DNA from: Planococcus chinensis
GTDB taxonomy: Bacteria > Bacillota > Bacilli > Bacillales_A > Planococcaceae
Assembly (NCBI RefSeq): GCF_020071995.1
Contig: NZ_JABWTK010000012.1
Location: forward strand, 1-64,000
Length of the DNA: 64,000 nucleotides
Direction of reading: 5' to 3'
Both the position numbers and the translations under genes were made by a program. This document shows, in pieces, positions 1 to 10,422 of the stretch. Within the stretch, counting starts at the first letter, position 1; each line of letters begins with the position of its first letter. Under the pieces are notes generated by a model. The model had not been told where the DNA came from and did no database searches. It saw only the letters and a program-made list of their open reading frames with translations.

Positions 1-175
1 TATGTGTGGCCGGGATAAGTGCTGAAAGCATCTAAGCACGAAGCCCCCCTCAAGATGAGATTTCCCATTGCGCAAGCAAGTAAGATCCCTCAAAGACGAT
101 GAGGTAGATAGGTTCGGGGTGGAAGCGTGGCGACACGTGCAGCTGACGAATACTAATCGATCGAGGACTTAACCA
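1..175 (+). rRNA. 23S rRNA, 3' end (partial)
   Basis: The window opens inside a large-subunit rRNA. The stretch up to about 175 holds the conserved end of domain VI, including the segment reading GACGAATACTAATCGATCGA and the final GGACTTAACC. The exact 3' end is placed at 174-176 by comparison with Bacillus 23S termini. The rest of the rRNA operon lies upstream of the window. Confidence 0.95.
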
Positions 176-234
176 ACACGTTGTTTTCACCTGTCGCATA
201 TCCAGTTTTGAGGGCGCAAGCACTCAAAAAAATA

Positions 235-351
<117 letters not shown>

Positions 352-358
352 CAAGTAA

Positions 359-398
359 AAAAAGCCGTTGCCGGTATTTCCGGTGGCGGCTTTTTTGT
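359..398 (+). terminator. rrn operon terminator
   Basis: A GC-rich stem (AGCCGTTGCCGG / CCGGTGGCGGCT, with G-T pairs) and a run of six T follow the 5S gene directly. Confidence 0.9.
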
Positions 399-400
399 GT

Positions 401-961
401 TTATTCGCGATAGTTGTTGTGTATAAGAACAAAAATATCTTCACTGCTGTTTCGGACTAAGGAGAAATGGTCGACATTGTCATGTCCATGAAGTGTTCGG
501 TTATGATGTGCAATAATTTCTTCTCCCTTTAGTATCAGTGAATCGGTTTTCGAATGGCCACCTTGAATTAACGTGACGTCAAATTTATTAATAGTGGCAG
601 TTCTGACAGCTGTGTCGATGCAGAATTCTGTCTTACATCCCATAATGACTATGTGTTTAATATGCTGATTCTGTAAAAATTTCAGCAAGGGGGTTTGATA
701 AAAAGCATTGGTCGCTTTTTTATCAAATATTGCGGCAGGGTTAGAAGAGTCAATGTCCGGATGAATTTGAAAACCTGGACCCTGGCCTTCTGCTACATCC
801 AGGTCACGTATGAAGACAATGGGAACGGAAGTTGTTTTCGCTTTGCTGATTACATCATTTATTGCCTGAATCAACTGTTGCTTATTCACAATTTCCGGCT
901 CGGACGGGGTTCCATCAATAAGGGCCTGCTGGGCATCAATTATGATAAGTGCCTGAGTCAC
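401..961 (-). CDS. cysteine hydrolase of the isochorismatase family
   Basis: A 186-residue single-domain alpha/beta hydrolase of the isochorismatase/nicotinamidase superfamily. The probable catalytic triad is visible: Asp9 in ALIIIDAQQ, Lys81 or Lys82 in FDKKATNAF, and nucleophile Cys114 in GCKTEFCIDTA, which is the family's GxxTexC block. The start at 961 has AGGGGAG just upstream. The gene converges on the rrn terminator and stands alone. Family members hydrolyse nicotinamide, isochorismate, ureidoglycolate-type or other amides. The residues that distinguish these are not clear here, so the substrate is unknown. It is probably a soluble cytoplasmic enzyme. Confidence 0.85.
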   Translation of the reverse strand: MTQALIIIDAQQALIDGTPSEPEIVNKQQLIQAINDVISKAKTTSVPIVFIRDLDVAEGQGPGFQIHPDIDSSNPAAIFDKKATNAFYQTPLLKFLQNQHIKHIVIMGCKTEFCIDTAVRTATINKFDVTLIQGGHSKTDSLILKGEEIIAHHNRTLHGHDNVDHFSLVRNSSEDIFVLIHNNYRE

Positions 962-1090
962 CTGTAACTCCCCTTTACTAAAGAATGGATTTGCAGCTTT
1001 TATTTAAATAAATAGTTCGTATCTTTTATTAAAAATCCTTTTTATAAGAATGATTTCCTTCTATATAATGGAAATCTGACATTCTCTGTC

Positions 1091-1119
1091 TTGCATTCAT
1101 TATTAATATCTACTAGTAT
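1091..1119 (+). promoter_or_regulatory. candidate sigma-A promoter of yebE-yebG
   Basis: TTGCAT (1091-1096), a 17-nt spacer and TAGTAT (1114-1119), about 40 nt upstream of the yebE start. The spacing is ideal but the hexamers are imperfect. Confidence 0.5.
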
Positions 1120-1161
1120 GAGACATGGAACTTTAGAAGCGAGTAAGAAAGGGTGCAAAAA

Positions 1162-1704
1162 GTGGATTTTAATCCGTGGTTGATGATTCTTATTATTTTC
1201 TCTATTAATGTTGTATATGTTGCGTTTTTGACAATACGTATGATTTTGACGCTGAAAGGCTATCGTTATAGCGCTGCAATGGTAAGTGTGGTGGAAACGG
1301 TTATTTATATAGTGGGATTAGGACTGGTTTTGGATAATTTGGATCAAATTCAAAATTTGATTGCTTATGCGATTGGTTTTGGTACAGGCGTTATTGTAGG
1401 ATCGAAGATTGAAGAGAAATTGGCACTCGGCTACATTACGGTAAACGTTATTACTAGTGATGTTAATCAATTGCTTCCGGCAAAACTGCGGGAAAAAGGA
1501 TATGGAGTTACTGACTGGGTTGCCAACGGGATGGAAGGCGGGCGCCAGTCGATGCAAATTTTGACGCCGCGTAAAATGGAGCTTCAATTATATGCAACGA
1601 TTCAAGAACTGGATCCGAAAGCTTTTATCATTGCCTATGAGCCAAAAACGATTCATGGCGGTTTCTGGGTGAAACAAGTACGGAAAGGGAAGTTGTTTAA
1701 ATGA
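1162..1704 (+). CDS. yebE: UPF0316 / DUF2179 membrane protein (YebE-like)
   Basis: About 180 residues with two or three hydrophobic helices in the first 95 residues ([19 protein letters not shown] and later [15 protein letters not shown]), then a soluble C-terminal DUF2179-type domain ending in basic residues. The likely start is GTG 1162, because AAAGGG at 1148-1153 lies 8 nt before it; GTG 1153 in the same frame would place the ribosome site on the start codon. The molecular function of this family is not established. It is the first gene of a two-gene unit with yebG (4-nt overlap). The same pair precedes the pur operon in Bacillus subtilis. Confidence 0.85.
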   Translation: MDFNPWLMILIIFSINVVYVAFLTIRMILTLKGYRYSAAMVSVVETVIYIVGLGLVLDNLDQIQNLIAYAIGFGTGVIVGSKIEEKLALGYITVNVITSDVNQLLPAKLREKGYGVTDWVANGMEGGRQSMQILTPRKMELQLYATIQELDPKAFIIAYEPKTIHGGFWVKQVRKGKLFK

Positions 1705-1886
1705 GTAAAAAAACTGTCTGGTTTGAGGTTGCCGAAAATGAAACCATGGATGCCTGCTTGGAAAGAATGAAACAGGCTGGTTATATGGCAGTTGGCCGGA
1801 AAGAAGAGCCTTTGTTTGAAGAGGTTGAAGGGAAGCCGGTTCCAATTCGGCAAATTGTAAAATTTAAAGGAACAAAAATGGAGTAA
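1701..1886 (+). CDS. yebG: NETI-motif small protein (YebG-like)
   Basis: A 61-residue protein of the NETI family, named for an Asn-Glu-Thr-Ile motif; here the motif reads [13 protein letters not shown], so Ile is replaced by Met. It overlaps yebE by ATGA, which indicates translational coupling. The sequence is charged with no membrane segment. Function is unknown. The position between yebE and purE matches B. subtilis, which makes the call firm despite the small size. Confidence 0.85.
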   Translation: MSKKTVWFEVAENETMDACLERMKQAGYMAVGRKEEPLFEEVEGKPVPIRQIVKFKGTKME

Positions 1887-1905
1887 TAATGGTTAAAACC
1901 TTATT

Positions 1906-1949
1906 AAAACCGAACAATGGAATATGCAAATAAGTAATCGTTCGACTTT
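1906..1949 (+). promoter_or_regulatory. tandem inverted PurR boxes
   Basis: PurBox1 is AAAACCGAACAATG (1906-1919) with core CGAA. PurBox2 is the inverted AATCGTTCGACTTT (1936-1949) with core TTCG. Exactly 16 nt separate them, as in the B. subtilis pur operon control region, where the PurR repressor binds when PRPP is low. The boxes lie just upstream of the -35 element at 1954. Confidence 0.88.
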
Positions 1950-1953
1950 ATTG

Positions 1954-1982
1954 TTGACTCACTCTTTCTATCTTGTTATGAT
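1954..1982 (+). promoter_or_regulatory. sigma-A promoter of the pur operon
   Basis: TTGACT (1954-1959), a 17-nt spacer and TATGAT (1977-1982). It lies between the PurR boxes and the guanine aptamer, so transcripts would begin about 1989 and carry the riboswitch. Confidence 0.85.
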
Positions 1983-1991
1983 AATTGAGGA

Positions 1992-2062
1992 TACCCCATA
2001 TATGCAGAGGAATTGGCTTCTGCGTTTCTACCAAGACACCGGAATGTCTGGACTATGCGGGA
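1992..2062 (+). ncRNA. purine (guanine) riboswitch aptamer
   Basis: P1 pairs the CCCCATA side with CTATGCGGG. P2 is a GCAGA...TCTGC hairpin. The junction holds the invariant GTTTCTACC, and P3 is AGACACCGGAATGTCT. The discriminator position (C74 in the xpt numbering) is C2053 in ACTATG, which specifies guanine or hypoxanthine rather than adenine. With the terminator at 2131-2190 it forms an off-switch for the pur genes when guanine is plentiful. Confidence 0.93.
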
Positions 2063-2130
2063 AAGCAACTTAATGGATACGTGGCGAAAAATGGGCTTAT
2101 TTGCGGCATCATTTACTAATTCGTCTTATT

Positions 2131-2190
2131 AAAAAGTCCTTAAGTAAACTGCTTTTCACGTAATGTGAACAGTTTACTTGAGGACTTTTA
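2131..2190 (+). terminator. attenuator of the guanine riboswitch
   Basis: A long near-perfect stem, AAAGTCCTTAAGTAAACTG against CAGTTTACTTGAGGACTTT, ends in TTTTATTTG. It lies between the aptamer and the purE ribosome site, so it is the expression platform. Confidence 0.88.
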
Positions 2191-2215
2191 TTTGTTTTAA
2201 AGGAGAGATTTTGAA

Positions 2216-2704
2216 ATGAATCCACGAATCGGCGTGATAATGGGAAGTTCAAGTGATTGGGAAACAATGAAACATGCATGTGACGTATTGGATGAACTGG
2301 GAATCGCTTATGAAAAGAAAGTAATTTCCGCTCATCGGACTCCGGAATTGATGTTTTCTTATGCAGAAGAAGCGAGAGAAAGAGGATTGCATGTCATCAT
2401 TGCAGGTGCAGGCGGGGCTGCTCATTTACCTGGAATGGTAGCAGCGAAAACAACCCTTCCGGTCATTGGCGTTCCTGTCCAATCAAAAGCGCTGAACGGA
2501 TTAGATTCATTGTTATCCATCGTGCAGATGCCTGGCGGAGTTCCTGTCGCTACCGTAGCAATTGGCAAAGCTGGAGCCATTAATGCAGGCCTTCTTGCTG
2601 CCCAGATTCTCGGCACAACAGACACACAGGCTGCCCAGGCATTGCAGACAAGAAGAGATCGAACGCACGCTGAAGTCTTAACTAGTACAGGTGATTTAAT
2701 ATGA
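2216..2704 (+). CDS. purE: N5-carboxyaminoimidazole ribonucleotide mutase
   Basis: A 162-residue class I PurE that converts N5-CAIR to CAIR. The phosphate loop GSSSDW (10-15), SAHRTP (38-43) and [10 protein letters not shown] (64-73) mark the active site, and the length is typical. The start ATG follows AAAGGAGAG. It is the first gene of the pur operon and overlaps purK by four bases. Because this enzyme type needs N5-CAIR, it works with the PurK encoded next. Confidence 0.97.
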   Translation: MNPRIGVIMGSSSDWETMKHACDVLDELGIAYEKKVISAHRTPELMFSYAEEARERGLHVIIAGAGGAAHLPGMVAAKTTLPVIGVPVQSKALNGLDSLLSIVQMPGGVPVATVAIGKAGAINAGLLAAQILGTTDTQAAQALQTRRDRTHAEVLTSTGDLI

Positions 2705-3825
2705 CAAAAATGATTTTGCCCGGACAAACGATTGGCATCATTGGCGGAGGGCAGCTCGGGCGCATGATGGCACTGGCAGCTAAAGAAGCAGGTTTTAAAA
2801 TTGCGGTTTTGGATCCGTCAATGGATTCACCGACCGGCCAAGTGGCTGATGTTCAAATCGTAGCGCCTTATAATGATATGCATGCACTTGAAGAGTTGGC
2901 TGAAGCGAGTGACGTCATCACATATGAATTTGAAAATATAGATGTGGAAGGTTTGGAAAAGCTGACTCAAATTGCTTATGTTCCGCAAGGATCCGAATTG
3001 ATCCGGATTACACAGGACCGCATTTTTGAGAAGCAGGCAATTTCGGAAGCAGGCGTACCGATTGCGGATTATTTCACGGCATCGTCTTATCAAGAACTGG
3101 AAAAAAAGAGTGCTGAATTATCTTTTCCTTTCGTCGTAAAGACGGCAAGAGGCGGCTATGACGGCAAGGGACAGCAGATGGTGAAGTCGAAAGAAGAGCT
3201 GCCGCTTGCAGAACCGCTTTTCCAGAATGGCGATTGTGTTGCGGAGGCATTCGTTGAATTCACAAAAGAAATTTCCGTTATTATTCAGCGCAATGTCCAC
3301 GGCGAAATGACAATCCTGCCGATCGGGGAGAATATCCATAGAGACCATATTCTACACCAAACCATCGTACCCGCACCGGTAAAGGAAGCGACGATCCAAC
3401 AGGCAAAAGAAGCGGCAGAGAAAATCGCTGGCCACTTGAACATGGTTGGAACTTTGGCAGTGGAAATGTTCGTTCTGGAGAATGGGCGGATTATTGTAAA
3501 CGAACTTGCACCCCGTCCCCATAATTCAGGGCATTATTCAATAGAAGGAACAAATATCTCCCAATTCCATCAGCACGTAAGAGCCATTTGCGGATGGCCG
3601 CTAAGAGCACCGAAATTATGGGCGGATACGGTCATGGTGAATATTCTCGGGGAGCATGTAGCCCCGTTGACCTCGAAAATTTCGCAATACCCGAACTGGT
3701 CGGTTCATTTATACGGCAAAGACGAAGCCAAGCATAAACGCAAAATGGGCCATGTTACAATATTAACGGAAGACCTGAAAAGGACTTTAACAGAAATCGA
3801 CGAATCCGGCATCTGGCCGGAATAA
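2701..3825 (+). CDS. purK: N5-carboxyaminoimidazole ribonucleotide synthase (ATP-grasp)
   Basis: 374 residues. An N-terminal Rossmann-like domain opens with [13 protein letters not shown]. An ATP-grasp core follows, with [15 protein letters not shown] and the metal-binding [13 protein letters not shown] stretch. It uses ATP and bicarbonate to carboxylate AIR to N5-CAIR, the substrate of PurE. It overlaps purE by ATGA and lies 17 bases before purB. The length matches the family and nothing is missing. Confidence 0.97.
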   Translation: MTKMILPGQTIGIIGGGQLGRMMALAAKEAGFKIAVLDPSMDSPTGQVADVQIVAPYNDMHALEELAEASDVITYEFENIDVEGLEKLTQIAYVPQGSELIRITQDRIFEKQAISEAGVPIADYFTASSYQELEKKSAELSFPFVVKTARGGYDGKGQQMVKSKEELPLAEPLFQNGDCVAEAFVEFTKEISVIIQRNVHGEMTILPIGENIHRDHILHQTIVPAPVKEATIQQAKEAAEKIAGHLNMVGTLAVEMFVLENGRIIVNELAPRPHNSGHYSIEGTNISQFHQHVRAICGWPLRAPKLWADTVMVNILGEHVAPLTSKISQYPNWSVHLYGKDEAKHKRKMGHVTILTEDLKRTLTEIDESGIWPE

Positions 3826-3842
3826 TTGGAGGAACTTGAATT

Positions 3843-5138
3843 ATGATCGCACGTTACACACGACCTGAAATGGGCGCAATTTGGACAGATGAAAACCGCT
3901 ACAACGCTTGGCTGGAAGTGGAAATTTTAGCATGTGAAGCATGGGCTGAAATTGGGGATATTCCAAAAGAGGATGTTGCGAAAATCCGCCAGAACGCTTC
4001 CTTTTCAGTAGACCGCATTCTGGAAATTGAAGAAGAAACCCGCCACGATGTGGTGGCGTTCACACGGGCCGTATCGGAAACGCTCGGCGAAGAACGCAAA
4101 TGGGTGCATTACGGCCTGACTTCTACAGATGTGGTGGATACGGCGTTATCGTATTTGATCAAACAAGCGAATGAAATTATCCGCAAAGATCTAAACAACT
4201 TCATCGAAGTTTTGGCAAATAAAGCCAAAGAACATAAAATGACAGTGATGATGGGCCGTACACACGGCGTCCATGCAGAGCCGACAACATTCGGTTTGAA
4301 ACTGGCCCTGTGGCATGAAGAAATGAAACGCAACCTGGAGCGTTTTGAAGCAGCTGCAACGACTATTGAAACAGGCAAAATGTCAGGTGCTGTCGGCACA
4401 TACGCAAATATTGACCCGTTCGTTGAAGCGTATGTCTGCAAACAGCTGGGGCTTGCTGCTTCACCGATTTCGACTCAAACTTTGCAGCGCGACCGCCATG
4501 CGCAGTATATGAGCACACTGGCACTTATTGCGACATCGATCGAGAAGTTCGCGACAGAAATCCGCGGCTTGCAAAAATCGGAAACACGCGAAGTGGAAGA
4601 GTTTTTTGCAAAAGGGCAAAAAGGATCATCGGCGATGCCGCATAAGCGCAACCCGATCGGTTCTGAAAACATGACTGGCCTTGCACGCTTGATCCGCGGA
4701 TACATGGTCACTTCTTATGAAAACGTCTCGCTTTGGCACGAACGCGACATATCGCATTCGTCAGCAGAGCGCGTGATTTTGCCGGATGCGACGATTGCAT
4801 TGAACTATATGCTGAACCGTTTCTCGAATATCGTGAAAAACTTGACGGTCTTCCCGGAGAACATGAAGCGCAACATGGATTCGACTTTAGGGTTGATTTA
4901 TTCCCAGCGTGTGCTTTTGGCTTTGATCGACAAAGGCATGGCACGTGAAGCGGCTTACGATACGGTGCAGCCTTGCGCGATGGAAGCGTGGGAAAACCAG
5001 ACACATTTCCGTAAAATTGTGGAAGCGAATGACACGATCACTTCTCAATTGTCTAAAGAAGAACTGGACGATTGCTTTGACTATAACCATCACTTGCAGC
5101 AAGTGGACATGATTTTCAACCGACTTGGATTAAACTAA
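3843..5138 (+). CDS. purB: adenylosuccinate lyase
   Basis: 431 residues of the fumarase/aspartase superfamily. The signature [11 protein letters not shown] is near 261-271, with catalytic histidines in [14 protein letters not shown] and the flexible serine loop. It cleaves SAICAR to AICAR and adenylosuccinate to AMP, so it serves both IMP synthesis and the AMP branch. Its ribosome site GGAGG lies just before ATG 3843. Its position between purK and purC is that of Bacillus. Confidence 0.97.
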   Translation: MIARYTRPEMGAIWTDENRYNAWLEVEILACEAWAEIGDIPKEDVAKIRQNASFSVDRILEIEEETRHDVVAFTRAVSETLGEERKWVHYGLTSTDVVDTALSYLIKQANEIIRKDLNNFIEVLANKAKEHKMTVMMGRTHGVHAEPTTFGLKLALWHEEMKRNLERFEAAATTIETGKMSGAVGTYANIDPFVEAYVCKQLGLAASPISTQTLQRDRHAQYMSTLALIATSIEKFATEIRGLQKSETREVEEFFAKGQKGSSAMPHKRNPIGSENMTGLARLIRGYMVTSYENVSLWHERDISHSSAERVILPDATIALNYMLNRFSNIVKNLTVFPENMKRNMDSTLGLIYSQRVLLALIDKGMAREAAYDTVQPCAMEAWENQTHFRKIVEANDTITSQLSKEELDDCFDYNHHLQQVDMIFNRLGLN

Positions 5139-5153
5139 ACGGGGGCTCTGAAC

Positions 5154-5870
5154 ATGGAAAAAGGTCAGCTATTGTACGAAGGAAAGGCAAAACGCTTATA
5201 TGCAACGGACGAACAAGATATTTTATGGGTGGAATACAAAGACTCTGCAACAGCCTTCAACGGTGAGAAGAAAGCCGAAATCGCCGGCAAAGGCATGCTG
5301 AACAATAAAATTACCTCATTGATTTTCGAAAGATTGCAGGGAGCGGGCATTGCTTCCCATTTCGTTAAACAATTGTCTGACCATGAACAGCTAGTCCGGC
5401 AGGTAGCGATCATTCCGGTCGAAGTAGTGACCCGGAATATCGTGGCCGGCAGTATGGCCAAGCGCCTCGGTTTGGAAGAAGGAACGGTCCTGAAGCGTCC
5501 GATCGTTGAATTTTACTATAAAGACGATGCACTGGGAGATCCGATCATTACAGAAGATCATATTGAAATGCTTGAACTGGCAACTACAGAAGAAGTTCAG
5601 GAACTGCGTGAAAAAGCGTTGACGGTCAATGAAGTCCTAATTGGATTCTTCAAAGAAGTGGGCGTAGATCTGGTGGACTTTAAGATTGAATTTGGCCGTG
5701 ACCATGAAGGGCGTATCTTGCTGGCAGACGAAATCTCGCCGGATACTTGCCGTCTATGGGATGCCAAAACGAAACAGAAACTAGATAAAGATGTATTTCG
5801 CCGGGACCTCGGCAATTTAACGGATGCGTACGAACTCATTTTAGCTAAACTGGGAGGACAACATTCATGA
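5154..5870 (+). CDS. purC: phosphoribosylaminoimidazole-succinocarboxamide synthase
   Basis: 238 residues, the usual bacterial SAICAR synthetase size. N-terminal YEGKAKRLY is the nucleotide-binding start, and VEVVTRNIVAGS and the later DFKIEFGRD and LADEISPDTCRLWD are the two family signatures. It joins CAIR with aspartate using ATP. The stop codon overlaps the ATG of purS (ATGA), which implies coupled translation. Confidence 0.97.
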   Translation: MEKGQLLYEGKAKRLYATDEQDILWVEYKDSATAFNGEKKAEIAGKGMLNNKITSLIFERLQGAGIASHFVKQLSDHEQLVRQVAIIPVEVVTRNIVAGSMAKRLGLEEGTVLKRPIVEFYYKDDALGDPIITEDHIEMLELATTEEVQELREKALTVNEVLIGFFKEVGVDLVDFKIEFGRDHEGRILLADEISPDTCRLWDAKTKQKLDKDVFRRDLGNLTDAYELILAKLGGQHS

Positions 5871-6121
5871 AAAAAGTAAAAATCTACGTCACTTTGCGCG
5901 AAAGCGTATTGGATCCGCAAGGGTCTGCAGTAATGGGATCTCTTCATAAAATGGGCTACGCGGAAGTTGAAGATGTCCGGATCGGCAAATACTTGGAACT
6001 GATGATTTCAGACGATGCACGTGATGTTGATGCACTTGTAAATGAAATGTGCCAAAAGTTATTGACGAACACGGTGATTGAAGATTACCGTTTCGAAATT
6101 GAGGAGGCTGTCTCGCAATGA
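5867..6121 (+). CDS. purS: FGAM synthase subunit PurS
   Basis: An 84-residue small subunit of the three-part FGAM synthase found in Gram-positive bacteria and archaea. It shows [17 protein letters not shown] at the start and the GKYLEL core. PurS bridges PurQ and PurL and takes part in ammonia channelling. It overlaps both neighbours by four bases (purC upstream, purQ downstream). Confidence 0.95.
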   Translation: MKKVKIYVTLRESVLDPQGSAVMGSLHKMGYAEVEDVRIGKYLELMISDDARDVDALVNEMCQKLLTNTVIEDYRFEIEEAVSQ

Positions 6122-6801
6122 AATTCGCAGTAATCGTATTTCCTGGATCCAATTGTGACTTGGATATGTACCACGCGGTCAAGGATGAACTTGGTGAAGA
6201 AGCAGAGTACGTTTGGCACGATTCAACAGATTTGAGCGGTTACGACGGAATTTTATTGCCGGGCGGATTTTCGTATGGCGATTACTTGCGCTGCGGCGCG
6301 ATTGCCCAATCTTCTGCCGTAATGGATGAAGTGAAAAAAGCGGTGGAAGCAGGCAAGCCGGTTCTCGGCATCTGCAACGGTTTTCAGATTTTGACGGAAG
6401 CAGGCCTGCTTCCTGGCGTTTTGCTCCGCAACAAGAACTTGAAGTTCATGTGCAAGACAGTTGGCTTGAAAGTTGAAAATGCCAACACGCTGTTTACCAA
6501 TGAATATTCAGAAGGCCAGGAAATCCAGATTCCGATCGCACACGGCGAAGGGAACTACTATTGCGATGATGCGACTTACGAACAGCTGAAACAAAACAAT
6601 CAAATCGTCTTTTCTTATGCGGATGACTTTAATGGCAGCCGCAACAACATAGCAGGAATCGTCAATGAACGTGGCAATGTGCTTGGCATGATGCCGCATC
6701 CCGAACGCGCAGTGTCCGAATTGATCGGCGGAAGCGACGGCTTGGCATTATTCAAATCAATCGTGAAACAGTGGAGGGAAGCAAATGTCAGTCATGCTTG
6801 A
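6118..6801 (+). CDS. purQ: FGAM synthase glutaminase subunit PurQ
   Basis: A 227-residue class I glutamine amidotransferase. The nucleophile is Cys86 in GICNGFQIL, and the His/Glu pair lies in MMPHPERAV near the C terminus. It releases ammonia from glutamine for PurL. It overlaps purS by ATGA and overlaps the start of purL by 17 bases, as expected for subunits made in fixed ratio. Confidence 0.97.
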   Translation: MKFAVIVFPGSNCDLDMYHAVKDELGEEAEYVWHDSTDLSGYDGILLPGGFSYGDYLRCGAIAQSSAVMDEVKKAVEAGKPVLGICNGFQILTEAGLLPGVLLRNKNLKFMCKTVGLKVENANTLFTNEYSEGQEIQIPIAHGEGNYYCDDATYEQLKQNNQIVFSYADDFNGSRNNIAGIVNERGNVLGMMPHPERAVSELIGGSDGLALFKSIVKQWREANVSHA

Positions 6802-9013
6802 GCCAAATACTGAGCAAATCAAAGAGCAGAAAATCTATCAGCAAATGGGATTGTCGGATGCAGAGTTTGCGATGGTGGAAAACATTTTAGGCAGAACACC
6901 AAATTACACCGAAACGGGTTTGTTCTCGGTCATGTGGTCCGAGCATTGTTCGTATAAAAACTCCAAACCGGTCCTTTCGAAATTCCCGACAAAAGCACCT
7001 CGTGTCCTTCAAGGGCCAGGCGAAGGCGCTGGGATTGTCGATATCGGAGACGGCCAGGCAGTGGTCTTTAAGATGGAATCCCATAACCACCCATCAGCGA
7101 TTGAGCCTTATCAAGGCGCAGCGACAGGAGTCGGCGGTATTATCCGCGACGTTTTCTCAATGGGCGCACGCCCGATTGCGATGCTGAACTCGCTCCGCTT
7201 TGGCGAGCTGACAACACCGCGTGTGAAATACCTGTTTGAAGAAGTGGTGGCCGGGATCGCAGGATACGGCAACTGCATCGGCATTCCGACAGTCGGCGGC
7301 GAAGTGCAGTTTGACGATTCCTACGATGGCAATCCACTCGTCAATGCGATGTGCGTCGGATTGATCGACCATAAGGACATTCAAAAAGGAATCGCTTCAG
7401 GAGTCGGCAACCCGGTGATGTACGTCGGCGCAAAAACAGGGCGCGACGGCATCCACGGCGCGACATTTGCTTCGGAAGAATTGACGGAATCATCGGGAGA
7501 TAACCGCCCGGCGGTGCAAGTTGGAGATCCATTCATGGAAAAACTCTTGCTTGAAGCGTGTTTGGAACTTGTGAAATCCGATGCACTTGTCGGCATCCAG
7601 GACATGGGTGCGGCAGGGCTGACTTCTTCTTCAGCTGAAATGGCTTCAAAAGCCGGTTCCGGCATTGAAATGGATCTGGACCATGTGCCGCAGCGCGAAA
7701 CGGGCATGACGGCTTACGAAATGATGTTATCCGAATCTCAGGAACGCATGCTGATTGTCGTGAAAAAAGGGCGCGAACCTGAAATCGTGGAGCTATTCGA
7801 AAAGTACGGATTAGACGCCGTGACAGTCGGTACCGTAACGGACGATTCGACTCTGCGTTTATTGCATAAAGGCGAAGTGGTGGCAGAAGTGCCGGTTGAT
7901 GCATTGGCAGAAGATGCACCGGTTTACCACAAACCTTCCAGTGTACCTGCTTATTTTAATGAGTATCAGCAAATGGACAACGCCGAACCGAAAGTGGAAA
8001 ACTACGGCGAAACGCTGACGGCTTTATTGAAACAGCCGACCATCGCTTCGAAGGAATGGGTTTACGACCAATACGACCACCAGGTGCGCACGAGCACAGT
8101 CGTGAGTCCTGGCTCGGATGCAGCAGTCATCCGCGTGCGCGGCACGAACAAAGGCCTCGCAATGACGACAGATTGCAACTCCCGCTATATCTATCTGGAT
8201 CCGGAAACCGGCGGAAAAATCGCCGTAGCGGAAGCTGCGCGCAATGTAGTAGTATCCGGTGCTAAACCATTGGCTATTACAGACTGCCTGAACTTCGGAA
8301 ATCCGGAAAAGCCGGAAATCTTCTGGCAGCTGGAAAAAGCGGCAGACGGCATGTCTGAAGCCTGTACGATTCTTGATGCACCCGTAATTGGCGGCAACGT
8401 CTCTTTATATAATGAAACAAACGGCACCGCGATTTACCCGACGCCGACCATCGGTTTGGTTGGGTTAGTGGAAGACCTATCCCATGTGACAACCCAGGAT
8501 GCGAAAAAAGCCGGGGATTTTGTGTACTTGATCGGCGAAAGCTTTACCGAATTCGGCGGCAGTGAACTTCAGAAAATGGTCGAAGGACGTATTTTCGGAA
8601 AAGCGCCTGCCATTGATTTAGCTGTTGAAGCGAAGCGCCAGGAGCAGATCTTGTCAGCTATCCAGAGCGGTCTAGTGGCATCTGCACATGACGTGGCAGA
8701 AGGCGGCGTTGCCGTCGCACTTGCAGAAAAAGCATTCGGAAACGGACTGGGAATCGATGTAACGCTTTCCGGTTCTGCAACTACGGCTCTTTTCAGCGAA
8801 TCACAGTCACGCTTTATCATCACCGTATCTCCGGAACATGCAGCAGCGTTTGAACAAGCCGTCACGGATGCCAAACGAATTGGCACAGTCACCGACACAC
8901 AAGACTTAGTGATAAGAAGTGAAGACGGTGCGGTTTGGATCAATGATTCAGTCGAAACGCTTCGCTCAGCCTGGAAAGGAGCTATCCCATGCTTGCTGAA
9001 ATCAGAAGCTTAA
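6785..9013 (+). CDS. purL: FGAM synthase large subunit PurL
   Basis: 742 residues, the small PurL type that depends on PurS and PurQ. It carries the duplicated AIRS-like ATP-binding fold: [21 protein letters not shown] in the first half and [13 protein letters not shown] in the second. It converts FGAR, ATP and ammonia to FGAM. ATG 6785 has GGAGGG six bases upstream, so it is preferred over ATG 6794. The 3' end overlaps purF by 25 bases. Confidence 0.97.
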   Translation: MSVMLEPNTEQIKEQKIYQQMGLSDAEFAMVENILGRTPNYTETGLFSVMWSEHCSYKNSKPVLSKFPTKAPRVLQGPGEGAGIVDIGDGQAVVFKMESHNHPSAIEPYQGAATGVGGIIRDVFSMGARPIAMLNSLRFGELTTPRVKYLFEEVVAGIAGYGNCIGIPTVGGEVQFDDSYDGNPLVNAMCVGLIDHKDIQKGIASGVGNPVMYVGAKTGRDGIHGATFASEELTESSGDNRPAVQVGDPFMEKLLLEACLELVKSDALVGIQDMGAAGLTSSSAEMASKAGSGIEMDLDHVPQRETGMTAYEMMLSESQERMLIVVKKGREPEIVELFEKYGLDAVTVGTVTDDSTLRLLHKGEVVAEVPVDALAEDAPVYHKPSSVPAYFNEYQQMDNAEPKVENYGETLTALLKQPTIASKEWVYDQYDHQVRTSTVVSPGSDAAVIRVRGTNKGLAMTTDCNSRYIYLDPETGGKIAVAEAARNVVVSGAKPLAITDCLNFGNPEKPEIFWQLEKAADGMSEACTILDAPVIGGNVSLYNETNGTAIYPTPTIGLVGLVEDLSHVTTQDAKKAGDFVYLIGESFTEFGGSELQKMVEGRIFGKAPAIDLAVEAKRQEQILSAIQSGLVASAHDVAEGGVAVALAEKAFGNGLGIDVTLSGSATTALFSESQSRFIITVSPEHAAAFEQAVTDAKRIGTVTDTQDLVIRSEDGAVWINDSVETLRSAWKGAIPCLLKSEA

Positions 9014-10410
9014 ATGAAGAATGCGGCATCTTTGGAATTTGGGGCCACGCGAATGCGACTCAGCTCACCTATTATGGATTGCACGCTTTGCAGCACAGAG
9101 GCCAGGAAGGCGCAGGGATTGTTTCGACGGATAAAAATTACTTGAAAGCGTTAAAAGGCGAGGGCATGGTCAGTGAAGTGTTTACGCCGGAGAAAATCGA
9201 TGCTATTGCCGGCACCGGTGCTATCGGACATGTCCGATATGCAACAGCCGGCGGCAGCGGCATTGAAAATGTGCAGCCGCTGCTCTTCAATTCTACAACC
9301 GGGAGCCTGGCGATTTCGCATAACGGCAACTTGGTGAATGCCAATAGCTTGAAAAGCCATCTGGAACGGCAAGGGAGCATTTTCCAAACCACTTCGGATA
9401 CGGAAGTGCTGGCGCACCTGATCAAGCGGAGCGGCTATGCGACATTTGAAGAACAGGCCAAAAATGCCTTATCGCTATTAAAAGGTGCATTTGCCTGTTT
9501 GATTTTGAAAGAAGAGGCGATGTATGTCGCGCTTGACCCGAACGGCCTGCGCCCCTTGTCTCTTGGGAAGCTCGGCGATGCCTGGGTCGTAGCATCCGAA
9601 ACTTGTGCGTTTGACATCATCGGAGCGGAATTTGTCCGCTCGGTTGAACCGGGTGAGTTTTTGGTGATTACTGACGAGGGCCTGCGGGCTGAACGTTTCG
9701 CTTATCCGCAGGAACGCTCGATCTGCACGATGGAATATGTCTACTTTTCGCGTCCGGATTCGGATATTGACGGCATTAATGTACACGCAGCACGAAAACG
9801 CCTCGGTAAACAGCTGGCAAAAGAAATACAGATCGACGCAGATGTCGTGACAGGTGTGCCCGATTCAAGCATCTCGGCAGCAATCGGCTTCTCGGAAGAA
9901 AGCGGCATTCCTTACGAACTGGGCCTGATCAAAAACCGCTACGTTGGCCGGACTTTTATCCAGCCTTCGCAGGACCTTCGGGAGCAAGGCGTTAAAATGA
10001 AATTGTCGCCGGTGCGCCAAGTGGTAAAAGGCAAGCGCGTCATCATGGTCGATGATTCCATCGTCCGCGGGACGACTTCCCGGCGCATCGTCAATTTGCT
10101 GAAAGAAGCGGGAGCGACGGAAGTCCATGTGGTCATCAGTTCGCCGCCTATCAAGAGCCCGTGTTTTTACGGCATTGATATCTCCACTTCAGGGGAACTG
10201 ATTGCAGCGAACAATACGGTAGAAGAAATGCGTGAAATCATCGGCGCCGACTCGTTGACGTTTTTGTCAGTGGACGGCATGGTGCAAAATATCGGCCGTA
10301 CTGATCCAGGTTCCAACTGCGGACATTGTTTAGGCTGTTTTACCGGCGAATATCCGACCCATATTTATCCGGATACGGTATTGCCGCATGAAAAAGAGAA
10401 AGTGAAATAA
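8989..10410 (+). CDS. purF: amidophosphoribosyltransferase
   Basis: 473 residues. A short propeptide ends at Glu11, so autoprocessing would expose Cys12 (CGIFGIWG) as the N-terminal glutaminase nucleophile. A C-terminal phosphoribosyltransferase domain has the PRPP loop [14 protein letters not shown] near 349-362, and there are cysteines for the Bacillus-type iron-sulfur cluster ([10 protein letters not shown] region). It makes phosphoribosylamine from PRPP and is the committed step. AAAGGAG precedes the ATG within purL. Confidence 0.97.
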   Translation: MLAEIRSLNEECGIFGIWGHANATQLTYYGLHALQHRGQEGAGIVSTDKNYLKALKGEGMVSEVFTPEKIDAIAGTGAIGHVRYATAGGSGIENVQPLLFNSTTGSLAISHNGNLVNANSLKSHLERQGSIFQTTSDTEVLAHLIKRSGYATFEEQAKNALSLLKGAFACLILKEEAMYVALDPNGLRPLSLGKLGDAWVVASETCAFDIIGAEFVRSVEPGEFLVITDEGLRAERFAYPQERSICTMEYVYFSRPDSDIDGINVHAARKRLGKQLAKEIQIDADVVTGVPDSSISAAIGFSEESGIPYELGLIKNRYVGRTFIQPSQDLREQGVKMKLSPVRQVVKGKRVIMVDDSIVRGTTSRRIVNLLKEAGATEVHVVISSPPIKSPCFYGIDISTSGELIAANNTVEEMREIIGADSLTFLSVDGMVQNIGRTDPGSNCGHCLGCFTGEYPTHIYPDTVLPHEKEKVK

Positions 10411-10422
10411 GGGGGAACCGGT

